Shown here: positions 1 to 7,724 of the stretch, in pieces
How the letters are laid out: every line of letters starts with the position of its first letter
Numbering within the stretch: position 1 is the stretch's first letter
Source: Alphaproteobacteria bacterium
GTDB lineage: Bacteria > Pseudomonadota > Alphaproteobacteria > Rhizobiales > Xanthobacteraceae
NCBI GenBank assembly: GCA_005883115.1
Contig: VAZQ01000341.1
Span: 1-13,456 of the forward strand
Reading direction: 5' to 3'
Length of the DNA stretch: 13,456 nucleotides
Notes under the pieces: model-generated
Seen by the model: only the letters and a program-made list of their open reading frames with translations
The model's database searches: none
Told to the model about the DNA's origin: nothing
Translations under genes and position numbers: made by a program

Positions 1-707
1 CAGAAGTCGACGATCTCCCAATGGCAGGGTTCGGTCACCGCCGGTTCGAACTTGGCGCCCGCGAGCTTGTCGTTATCGCGCTCGAATAGCGGCTTGAGGA
101 TGTCGCAATTGTTCGCCCACATGGTCCACCACAAGCTGAACCAAGTGTTGTTCATGGTCATGCCCCCGACATAGCCCCATTTCACCTTGCCTTCTTTCTG
201 CAGCCGCTGGCTCACCGAAACGAGCTCGGCAAAGGTCTTGGGCACGTCCTCGGGTTTGACGAGGTCGCTGCGATAGAAGAACGTCCCGACGGTGTGGGCC
301 ATGGGCACGACAGTGAGCTTTTTCTCGTCATTCCAGAACGCGAGCAGCGGCCAGCGGTCCGCGTTTTCGATTCCCTTAACGTCGTCGGTCGGCTCCAGCC
401 ACTTCTTCCACAGCTGACCCCAGTCGTCATTGTGCCAGATGACGTCGAACTGGTCGGTCTCACCTGTGAGCGTAGCAGTAACCTTTTCCATGAAGACGCT
501 GTACGCCATCGGCACGCGCGTCAACTTGACCCCGTGGTCTTTCGCCCATTTCTCCATGATGTCGAGGGAGGCATCCTGGATGGGATTCTTCATGTACCCA
601 ACTTTCAGCTCGCGCTCCTGCGCCTGGGCGAAAAAAAGACCCGCCGAAAGGACGAGGCCGATCGCAGTCGCAAAGCAGAACCGAATGAGCTTTCGCAGTT
701 CGCGCAT
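1..707 (-). CDS. ABC transporter extracellular solute-binding protein, family 1 (3' end outside the window)
   Basis: This is the N-terminal 235 codons of a periplasmic binding protein; the frame stays open to the window edge. The start is the ATG at 707-705, preceded by a strong GGGAGGTG ribosome-binding site about 4 nt upstream. Residues 1 to about 31 form a Sec signal peptide: a basic start (MRELRKLIR), a hydrophobic core, and an AQA-type cleavage site just before QEREL. The mature part opens with ELKVGYMKNP and continues through VTATLTGETDQFDVIWHN, MAHTVGTFFYRSDLV and FAELVSVSQRLQKEGK. This is the usual course of SBP_bac_1 (MalE/UgpB-like) proteins, where the YRSDL segment follows the first lobe. 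Such proteins usually deliver sugars or polyols to a type I ABC importer. The ligand cannot be told here, and the permease and ATPase genes would lie beyond position 1. The gene is divergent from the cyclase. Family assignment is good; substrate unknown. Confidence 0.85.
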   Translation of the reverse strand, partial: MRELRKLIRFCFATAIGLVLSAGLFFAQAQERELKVGYMKNPIQDASLDIMEKWAKDHGVKLTRVPMAYSVFMEKVTATLTGETDQFDVIWHNDDWGQLWKKWLEPTDDVKGIENADRWPLLAFWNDEKKLTVVPMAHTVGTFFYRSDLVKPEDVPKTFAELVSVSQRLQKEGKVKWGYVGGMTMNNTWFSLWWTMWANNCDILKPLFERDNDKLAGAKFEPAVTEPCHWEIVDF

Positions 708-829
708 TGACACCTCCCTTAGCCGAGCCGAGCTCTTGTTGAGAGCGGCCCATCGACCGGCACGCATTCTAAAAAGCCGAGGCGAACCTCTCCCCCTTGA
801 GCAGCGCTTTAGGCTGTAATTCAAGTCCC

Positions 830-898
830 GAACGGCGGATCATTCAAGAGCGCGCAGACGCAAAAGGGGGCGGTGGCGATATACACGATCCGCCGTTC
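830..898. repeat. 12-bp inverted repeat upstream of the cyclase
   Basis: GAACGGCGGATC at 830-841 is the exact reverse complement of GATCCGCCGTTC at 887-898. The arms are 45 nt apart. They lie in the divergent region between the solute-binding protein start (707) and the cyclase start (904-946), so they could be a paired operator, a leader hairpin, or the remnant of a small element. Nothing in the spacer is recognisable. Perfect arms of this length are seen directly; the function is unknown. Confidence 0.5.
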
Positions 899-945
899 CC
901 GCAGTGGGGTTTTTCCAACCCTGGTTCTTCTATATGATTTTCGAC

Positions 946-2324
946 ATGAGCGATGCCCAGGCCATGTTCAACGTCCTGCGGCAGTCGGCCGACGCCGATG
1001 TCGTGGCGGCAATCGAGCGGCTCGTCCGGGACGCGCCAGATCACCGGCTCTGCCGCATCAATGTCGTGGATTTCGCGACCAAGAGCGGATTGAACGAGGA
1101 GCGCGTCATTGCGGCGTTTCTGCACGCGGCGCGGATCGGGCTGTTCGATCTATCCTGGAACGTGCTTTGCCCCGGCTGCGGAGGGGTGCTCGACGCCAAC
1201 GCCACGCTCAAGACGGTCCGTCGCGAGGAGTACGAGTGCGCGCTCTGTGCCGCCGGATATGAACCCACGCTCGACGAGATGGTCGAGGTGGCCTTTACGG
1301 TGATGCCGCGCGTGCGCAGGATCGCGGCGCATGATCCGGAGACGCTTCCCATCCCGGAGTACTTCCGTCAGATTTTTTGGAGCTCGGGGATCGATCTTCC
1401 CGACGACTTCGAGCGAATCATCGAGGACGTTACCCTCGATTCGGTCGAGTTGCCGCCCGGCGAGAAAGCCATCCTATCGCTGCAGCTGCCGGCGGAGTTC
1501 GTGATTGTTTTCGAACCGGTGACGCACGCGGCGCAGTTCCTCGACATCAAAGGGGAGGCGACGCGCGAGCGCCAGAACCTCTCGCTCGTTTTCAACAAGG
1601 TCCGGGCGCCGACCGGAACAATAGAGCTGCGGCCCGGCCCGTTTCGCCTCGCATTCGAGAATCGCACCGACGCACGGGTATTGCCTGGCGTGTGGATCGC
1701 CGGGGACGCGCTGCATGGCCTTCTCGGCAGGCGCAAGCCCTTCTTGACGGCAAAGCGCCTGCTCACCAATCAGACATTCCATGACCTCTATGGCACCGAT
1801 ACGCTCGACATCAATCAGCGCCTCAACATCACCAGCCTCACGTTCCTGTTCACCGATCTCAAGGGCTCCACCCAGCTTTACGAACGCGTCGGCGACCTGG
1901 TCGCGTATGACCTGGTCAGAGCACATTTCCGCGTCCTGACCGAGATCGTCGCTTCCGAGGCCGGCGCCGTGGTAAAGACCATCGGCGACGCAGTGATGGC
2001 GACGTTTCCGACCCCGGATCGGGCGGTCGGCGCCGCGTTGCGCATGCGCGAGGCGATGCGCAAGTTCAATGAAGAGCGCAAGAGCGAGGACCTCCGTGTC
2101 TCGCCGTCACGCTCAACGACCGCCGCGACTATTTCGGTCAGACCGTGAATATCGCCGCGCGCGTGCAAAATCTCGCGGTCTCGCGCTCGATCTACGCGAC
2201 CGGCCCGGTGGTAGAGAACGCGCAGACATCGATGCTGCTGGAGACCAGCAGCCTCAAACCAGTGGCGAAGCGCGCGGCGCTGCGGGGCATTGCAGACGAG
2301 ATGACGGTTTACGAAATTCCCTGA
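946..2324 (+). pseudogene. Class III adenylate cyclase with N-terminal DUF5939-like region, frameshifted in the catalytic domain
   Basis: The N-terminal half (from MSDAQAMFNV) resembles DUF5939-type cyclase regulators and carries a zinc-ribbon-like set of cysteines at residues 75, 78, 98 and 101. The catalytic domain begins near residue 298 with FLFTDLKGST (metal-binding Asp304), then VVKTIGDAVMATF (Lys344, Asp348). The open frame then fails: after DLRV it reads 15 unrelated residues and stops at 2146-2148. The correct frame resumes at about 2100 with LAVTLNDRRDYFGQ, then TVNIAARVQ, and ends at TGA 2322-2324. The transition-state Asn and Arg codons (2148 and 2160) are therefore out of frame. 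The expected strand KIGIHxGPC is missing, which fits a loss of about 28 nt. Intact, it would be about 468 residues. The start is uncertain: GTG 904, ATG 934 and ATG 946 are in frame and none has a clear ribosome-binding site. The truncated product should be catalytically dead. Confidence 0.82.
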
Positions 2325-2334
2325 GTAGCCCTTA

Positions 2335-2479
2335 ATACCAACCCGCGTAAATTCTGACTCGTCATTCCGGGGCGCGGGCGTAGCCCGCGAGCCCGGAATC
2401 CATAACCGCGGGCAGTGGTTATGGATTCCGGCCCTCGCCGCTATCGCGGCTCGGCCGGAATGACAAACTGAACGGGCTG
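2335..2479 (+). repeat. Palindromic multi-hairpin intergenic repeat, copy 1
   Basis: This 145-bp element lies between the cyclase remnant and the TctC-like gene. It matches 7458-7643 in the opposite orientation, from ATACCAACCC at one end to GAACGGGCTG at the other. It can fold into three consecutive stems. The outer motifs TCATTCCGG and CCGGAATGA pair across the element. GAATCCATAACC faces GGTTATGGATTC in the central stem. ATTCCGGCC faces GGCCGGAAT, with CCGC/GCGG nested inside, in the third. It encodes no transposase, so it is best described as a REP/MITE-like non-autonomous repeat. I recall similar sequences as abundant in bradyrhizobial genomes, but the family name is not established here. 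Confidence 0.85.
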
Positions 2480-2510
2480 ATATAAGGGACAGAATCCAAC
2501 GGAGCACGCG

Positions 2511-3560
2511 ATGTGGCGTTGCCTCGCATGCGTTGGGATCATCGCTGCATTGGCGGCCGGGCCGGCGCGCGCGCAGGAGGCAGTCGCGCAGTTCTACAAG
2601 GGCAAGCAGATCACGGTGCTCGTCGGCTCTTCCGCCGGCGGCGGCTACGATATCTACGCGCGGCTTCTCTCGCGGCACATGCCGAAGCATATCCCCGGCA
2701 ATCCCGCCATCATGGTCACCAACATGGCGGGCGCCGGCAGCAACGCGGCGGCCGCGCATCTGTTCAATGTCGCACCGCGGGACGGCACCGTGATTGGCGC
2801 GCTGCAGAACAGCGCCGTGCTCGATGCGTTGCTCGACGCGCTGCTCGGCGACACGAAGCGGCTACGCCACGATGCGACGAAATTCGTGCATCTCGGGTCG
2901 GCAACCATCGATCACTACGTGTGCATCGCCCGCGCCGACGCGCCGGTGAAATCGTTCCAGGATCTGCTCACACACGAGCTGATCATCGGCGCCAGTCATC
3001 CCGGCACGTCGACGCGGGACTTTCCGGCGATGCTCAACAACATGACCGGCAGCAAGATTCGCCTGGTCAGCGGCTATCCCGGGACTCGCGAGATCACGCT
3101 CGCCATCGAAAAAGACGAGGTCAAGGGGCTGTGCGGCTTCAGCTGGTCGAGCCTGAAGGCGCAACGGCCGAACTGGATTGCATCCGGCTTTATTCGCGTA
3201 CTGGTGCAGGAGCACGACAAGGGTCATCTCGACATCAACAAGATGGGGGTGCCGCTCGCGGTCGATTTCGCCACGACGCCAGAGAATCGCCGCGTGATGG
3301 AATTGATTTACAGCTCCGAAACCTTCGGCCGCCCCTACATGATGGCGCCGGGCGTGCCGGAGGAGAGGATCGGGGCGCTGCGCAAGGCGTTCATGGCGAC
3401 GATGCGCGACCAGGATCTGCTCGCCGAGGCGCAGCGCATCGGGGTCGTCATCGATCCGATCTCGGGCGAGGAATTGCAGGCCCTCGCAGAAAAAATCTTC
3501 GCCACGCCCGGCGCGGTGGTTGAACGGGCCAAGCAGGCGATGGAGTACAAAACTCCCTGA
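2511..3560 (+). CDS. Bug/TctC-family tripartite tricarboxylate transporter substrate-binding protein
   Basis: A 349-residue periplasmic binding protein. The ATG at 2511 follows GGAG at 2501-2504 with a 6-nt gap. Residues 1-21 form a Sec signal peptide ending in ARA before QEAVAQFYKG. The mature start FYKGKQITVLVGSSAGGGYDIYARLL is the family hallmark: the VGSSAGGGYD loop contacts the ligand carboxylate and is followed by YARLLSRHMPKHIPGNP. Later family segments include NMAGAGSNAAAAHLF, GASHPGTSTRDFP and the closing APGVPEERIGALRKAF. Bug proteins normally serve a TctA/TctB symporter for carboxylates, or act as orphan receptors. No TctA or TctB gene is in this window, so it appears to be an orphan. 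It sits between repeat copy 1 and the convergent ATPase gene, whose extended reading frame overlaps its last 113 nt. The ligand is unknown. Confidence 0.9.
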   Translation: MWRCLACVGIIAALAAGPARAQEAVAQFYKGKQITVLVGSSAGGGYDIYARLLSRHMPKHIPGNPAIMVTNMAGAGSNAAAAHLFNVAPRDGTVIGALQNSAVLDALLDALLGDTKRLRHDATKFVHLGSATIDHYVCIARADAPVKSFQDLLTHELIIGASHPGTSTRDFPAMLNNMTGSKIRLVSGYPGTREITLAIEKDEVKGLCGFSWSSLKAQRPNWIASGFIRVLVQEHDKGHLDINKMGVPLAVDFATTPENRRVMELIYSSETFGRPYMMAPGVPEERIGALRKAFMATMRDQDLLAEAQRIGVVIDPISGEELQALAEKIFATPGAVVERAKQAMEYKTP

Positions 3561-4574
3561 CGCTGTCTCGCAATTCAGTGTCGACCGGTAGTGGCCATGG
3601 GATTCTGCACCGCCGGCAGATCGTGCAAGTGACAGGCCGTTCATCGAGTGGCCGCAGTTCGGGCTCCTCCACGCGACAGCGGTCGAAGGCGTAGGGGCAG
3701 CGGGTGTGAAAACGGCAGCCTTTGGGCGGATTGATCGGGCTCGGCACGTCGCCTTTGAGAATGATGCGCTTGCGTGCCGCGCCCGGTTCGGGCACCGGCA
3801 CCGCGGACAGCAACGCCTCGGTATACGGATGCTTGCAGGCGCCGAAAATTTGCCGCTTGCGCCCAAGCTCGACGATCTTGCCCAGATACATGACCGCAAC
3901 CCGATGGGTCATATGCTCGACGATGGCGAGATCATGACTGATGAAGAGGAGCGCGAGGCCGAACTCGCGCTGCAGATCGTGCAGCAGGTTGACGATCTGC
4001 GCCTTGACCGAAACATCGAGCGCGGAGACGGCCTCATCGCACACGATGAGGTCGGGTTCTGGCGCCAGCGCGCGTGCTATGGCGATGCGTTGGCGCTGTC
4101 CGCCGGAGAACTCGTGCGGCCAGCGCGCCTTGGCCTCGCGCGGCAGCCGCACTTTTTCCAATAGGAGGTCGATCCGCGCGTCGATCTCGGCACCCGATTT
4201 CGCGAGCGCGAAGTTGCGGATCGGCTCGGCGAGGAGATCGCGCACCCGCATGCGCGGATTGAGGCTGGACAGTGGATCCTGGAACACGACCTGCATGCGC
4301 CGCCGCAGCGGCCGCAGCGCTCCCGCCGGCATGTCGTCGATACGCCTTCCGTCGAGCACCACCTGACCGGCGGTGATCTCGAACAGCCGCAGGATCGCGC
4401 GCCCGACGGTGGACTTACCGCAGCCGGATTCGCCGACCAGCGCCAGCGTCTCCGCTCGGTCAATCTGGAAGGACACGCCATCGACTGCATAGACCCGCCG
4501 GCCGCGCGGCCGCAGCACGCCGCCACGCAACGGGAAATGCTTCTTGAGATCGTTGACTTGAAGCAGGACCTCGC

Positions 4575-4578
<4 letters not shown>
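3448..4578 (-). CDS. Peptide-type ABC transporter ATPase, OppF/DppF-like, with frameshifted C-terminal tail
   Basis: This is the second nucleotide-binding subunit of the importer. The ATG (4578-4576) overlaps the TGA of the upstream ATPase as ATGA, indicating translational coupling; upstream in-frame codons were not used for that reason. The motifs are complete: Walker A GESGCGKS (49-56), Q-loop Gln100, signature FSGGQRQR (157-164), Walker B LIVCDEA (177-183) and switch His215. The C-terminal Opp/Dpp domain has CRFHTRC, PYAFDRC and VTC, the Cys pattern proposed to hold an Fe-S cluster in this family. Directly after VTC the open frame leaves the family sequence and runs about 40 extra residues to 3448, into the convergent TctC-like gene. 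Another frame there reads LHDLPAVQNPMATTGRH and stops at 3575, a normal OppF tail. A loss of about 7 nt after VTC explains this and gives an ancestral length of 336 residues, against 376 now. All catalytic motifs precede the lesion. Confidence 0.88.
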
Positions 4579-5564
<986 letters not shown>

Positions 5565-5576
5565 GCAGTGAGTTCT

Positions 5577-6494
5577 TTACAGTCGCTTGACGAAGCGTGG
5601 ATCGAGCGCATCGCGCAGGCCGTCGCCGAGCAGGTTGACCGCCAGCACCGTGAGCGAGAGGAAAATCGCGGGAAAGAAGACGATATAGGGCTTGACCTGC
5701 CACAGCGCGCGGCCTTCGGCCATGATGTTGCCCCAGGACGGGATGGTGGGCGGCGTGCCGGCGCCGATGAACGAGAGGATGGCCTCGATGATCATGGCGC
5801 CGGCGCAGACGTAGGTTGCTTGCACCGTCATCGGCGCGACCGTGTTGGGCAGGATGTGGCGCAGGATGATCATCGGCGTGCGTGTGCCGGCCGCGATCGC
5901 CGCGTCCACGTAAGGCTGCTCGCGCAGCGACAACACAACGCTGCGCACCAGGCGTGACACGCGGGGAATCTCGGCGATCGTGATGGCGGTGATCACATTG
6001 CCGACGCTGCCGCGGGTGAGCGCCATGAGCGCGATCGCGAGCAGAATCGGCGGGATCGACATCATCCCGTCCATCACGCGCATGATGATGCCGTCGCTCC
6101 AGCGAACGAAGCCCGAGACGAGGCCGATGACGAGACCCGCCAGAGACGCCAGTAGCGCAACCGAGAAGCGGACTGTCAGTGAAATACGCGCGCCGTAGAG
6201 TACGCGCGAATAGATGTCGCGTCCCAACATGTCGCTGCCGAACCAGAATGCCGCGGATGGCTCACGGGTGCGCCGCGTTGGCGCGAGCGCGGTGGGATCG
6301 ACAGTGCCGAGATAGGGCGCGAACAATGCGATCAGCACCATCGCCAGCACCAGCGCGCCGCCGATCGCGATCGCCGGATGCCGGCGCGCAAAGCCGAGCA
6401 CGCCGCCGCGCCTTTTGACCGGTGGCAGGACGTCCGGCAACTCGGGCGCGGCTGCGATCAGGTCGGGCGCCGTGGTGATGGTGGCGTCGGTCAA
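5577..6494 (-). CDS. Peptide-type ABC transporter permease, OppC/DppC-like
   Basis: This is the second membrane subunit, 305 residues if it starts at TTG 6494-6492. That TTG overlaps the stop of the preceding permease (ATTGA), has GAGG about 8 nt upstream, and gives the protein MTDATITT. No ATG exists in frame before the conserved region. It has the OppC N-terminal region: a helix near GGALVLAMVLIALFAPYLG, then the periplasmic stretch containing FWFGSDMLGRDIYSRVLYGARISL. The binding-protein-dependent permease domain follows, with the coupling segment EQPYVDAAIAAGTRTPMIILRHILPN, which contacts an ATPase. The end LLGDGLRDALDPR is typical of the family. It stops 12 nt before the OppD-like gene. 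The TTG start and overlap suggest translation coupled to the upstream permease. Confidence 0.9.
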   Translation of the reverse strand: MTDATITTAPDLIAAAPELPDVLPPVKRRGGVLGFARRHPAIAIGGALVLAMVLIALFAPYLGTVDPTALAPTRRTREPSAAFWFGSDMLGRDIYSRVLYGARISLTVRFSVALLASLAGLVIGLVSGFVRWSDGIIMRVMDGMMSIPPILLAIALMALTRGSVGNVITAITIAEIPRVSRLVRSVVLSLREQPYVDAAIAAGTRTPMIILRHILPNTVAPMTVQATYVCAGAMIIEAILSFIGAGTPPTIPSWGNIMAEGRALWQVKPYIVFFPAIFLSLTVLAVNLLGDGLRDALDPRFVKRL

Positions 6495-7432
6495 TACCGG
6501 ATCCTCGGGTCGAGCACGGTATAGAGGAGGTCGATGGCAAGATTGACGAGCACGTAAAGGAAGCTGAACATCAGCACGATGCCCTGGATCACCGGGTAGT
6601 CGCGCCGCAGGATGGCATCGACGGTCAACCGGCCGATGCCGGGAATCGCAAACACCGTCTCGGTCACTACCGCGCCGCCGATCAACAGCGCGACGCCGAT
6701 GCCGATGACGGTGACGATTGGCACCGCGGCGTTCTTGAGCGCGTGCACGAACAGGATGCCAGTCTGCCCGACGCCCTTGGCGCGCGCGGTCCGGATGTAA
6801 TCCTGCTGCAAGACTTCCAGCATGGTGGCACGGGTGATGCGGGCAATCAGCGCGATATACACGCAACCGAGCGCGACGGCGGGCAGGATCAGGTTCTGAA
6901 ACCAGGGCCAGAGGCCCTCGGAGATTGGCGTATAGCCCTGCACTGGCAGCCAATCGAGCTCGAGCGCAAACACATAGGCGAGCAGGTAACCCACGACGAA
7001 AACCGGCACCGAGAAGCCGAGCACCGCAAACGCCATGATGACGCGATCGATCAAGGTATCGGCTCGCCACGCCGCTACTACGCCGATCGGTACGGCGACG
7101 CAGACGGCAAGCGTCAGTGTCACCGCCATCAGCGACAGCGTCGGCTCCGCGCGTTGCGCGATCAGCGCGGCGACCGGGAGGTTGGTGAAGATTGACGTGC
7201 CGAGATCGCCGTGAAGGATTTGCCAGAACCATTCACCGAACCGGATCAGAAACGGCCGGTCGAGCCCGAGGCTCATGCGGATGCGCGCGACGTCGTCAGG
7301 GGTAGCCTGGTCGCCCGCGATCACCGCCGCCGGGTCGCCGGGCGCGATGTAGAGCAAGCTGAACACGAACAGCGCCACCACCACCATCACCGGGACGGTG
7401 GCCACGATGCGCCGGATGATGTAGCTCAGCAT
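6491..7432 (-). CDS. Peptide-type ABC transporter permease, OppB/DppB-like
   Basis: A 313-residue inner-membrane protein that pairs with the OppC-like subunit to form the translocation channel. It begins MLSYIIRRIVATVPVMVVVALFVF, the usual OppB first helix, then the conserved PGDPAAVIAGDQATPDDVARIRMSLGLDRP periplasmic region. The permease domain includes ARITRATMLEVLQQDYIRTARAKG, whose EVLQQDYIRTARAKG part is the ATPase-coupling loop, and it ends in YTVLDPRIRY. The ATG at 7432-7430 lacks a clear ribosome-binding site. It lies only 26 nt from the end of repeat copy 2, which separates it from the binding-protein genes upstream. The stop overlaps the start of the next permease. Length and motifs are normal. 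Confidence 0.92.
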   Translation of the reverse strand: MLSYIIRRIVATVPVMVVVALFVFSLLYIAPGDPAAVIAGDQATPDDVARIRMSLGLDRPFLIRFGEWFWQILHGDLGTSIFTNLPVAALIAQRAEPTLSLMAVTLTLAVCVAVPIGVVAAWRADTLIDRVIMAFAVLGFSVPVFVVGYLLAYVFALELDWLPVQGYTPISEGLWPWFQNLILPAVALGCVYIALIARITRATMLEVLQQDYIRTARAKGVGQTGILFVHALKNAAVPIVTVIGIGVALLIGGAVVTETVFAIPGIGRLTVDAILRRDYPVIQGIVLMFSFLYVLVNLAIDLLYTVLDPRIRY

Positions 7433-7457
7433 GTTGCGATGCTAACAGGTTTCATAG

Positions 7458-7643
7458 CAGCCCGTTCGGTTTGTCATTCCGGCCGAGCCGCGATAGCGGC
7501 GAGGGCCGGAATCCATAACCACCGGCAGTGGTTATGGATTCCGGGCTCGCGGGCACACGCAGCCAAGCTTGCGCAGGCTGCGTAAACTTGCCTGCGCTGC
7601 CCGCGCCCCGGAATGACGAGTCAGAATTTACGCGGGTTGGTAT
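7458..7643 (-). repeat. Palindromic multi-hairpin intergenic repeat, copy 2 (with about 41 extra nt)
   Basis: This 186-bp element is the inverted counterpart of the 145-bp repeat at 2335-2479. The central stem is better here than in copy 1: GGAATCCATAACCAC faces GTGGTTATGGATTCC with a 5-nt loop. The extra length lies inside the first stem, between GCGGGC and GCCCGC. There the plus strand reads ACGCAGCC, then AAGCTTGCGCA, then GGCTGCGT, which is itself a hairpin, overlapped by GCGCAGGC/GCCTGCGC. The element fills most of the 292-nt gap between the last binding-protein gene and the first permease gene, so it would be transcribed as a highly structured spacer if the cluster is one operon. Nothing recognisable lies in the remaining 7644-7724. 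Confidence 0.85.
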
Positions 7644-7724
7644 CATGCCGTTTGGCCGATGCTCGGGCGCGCAAAAGGAGAGCCCGCGCGCAGCTTCGGA
7701 TTGGCGCACGTCAGCGCTGCGCCT

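Noticed and set aside
708..829. Sigma-70 promoter for the solute-binding protein or the cyclase (for example TAGAAT near 770 on the minus strand)
   Set aside because: No -35 element at a suitable distance accompanies any -10-like hexamer seen on either strand.
2135..2150. Programmed ribosomal frameshifting to rejoin the cyclase frames
   Set aside because: There is no slippery run or downstream structure near 2100, and conserved residues are missing at the junction, which a frameshift could not restore.
1878..2759. A 293-codon minus-strand open frame across the cyclase end, repeat copy 1 and the start of the TctC-like gene
   Set aside because: It is antisense to two recognisable genes, reads through a palindromic repeat, and shows no protein family features. 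The CHSGRAAIAARAGIHNH stretch is simply translated repeat and also appears in the open frame at 7211-7585.
2862..3899. A 345-codon minus-strand open frame overlapping the TctC-like gene and the ATPase 3' end
   Set aside because: It is out of frame with the ATPase and antisense to the TctC-like gene; its composition is that of a GC-rich shadow frame.
5577..7232. A single 551-codon frame spanning both permeases, suggesting a fused permease
   Set aside because: The first 240 or so codons of that frame are an out-of-frame reading of the OppB-like gene; the real OppC-like start is the overlapping TTG at 6494.
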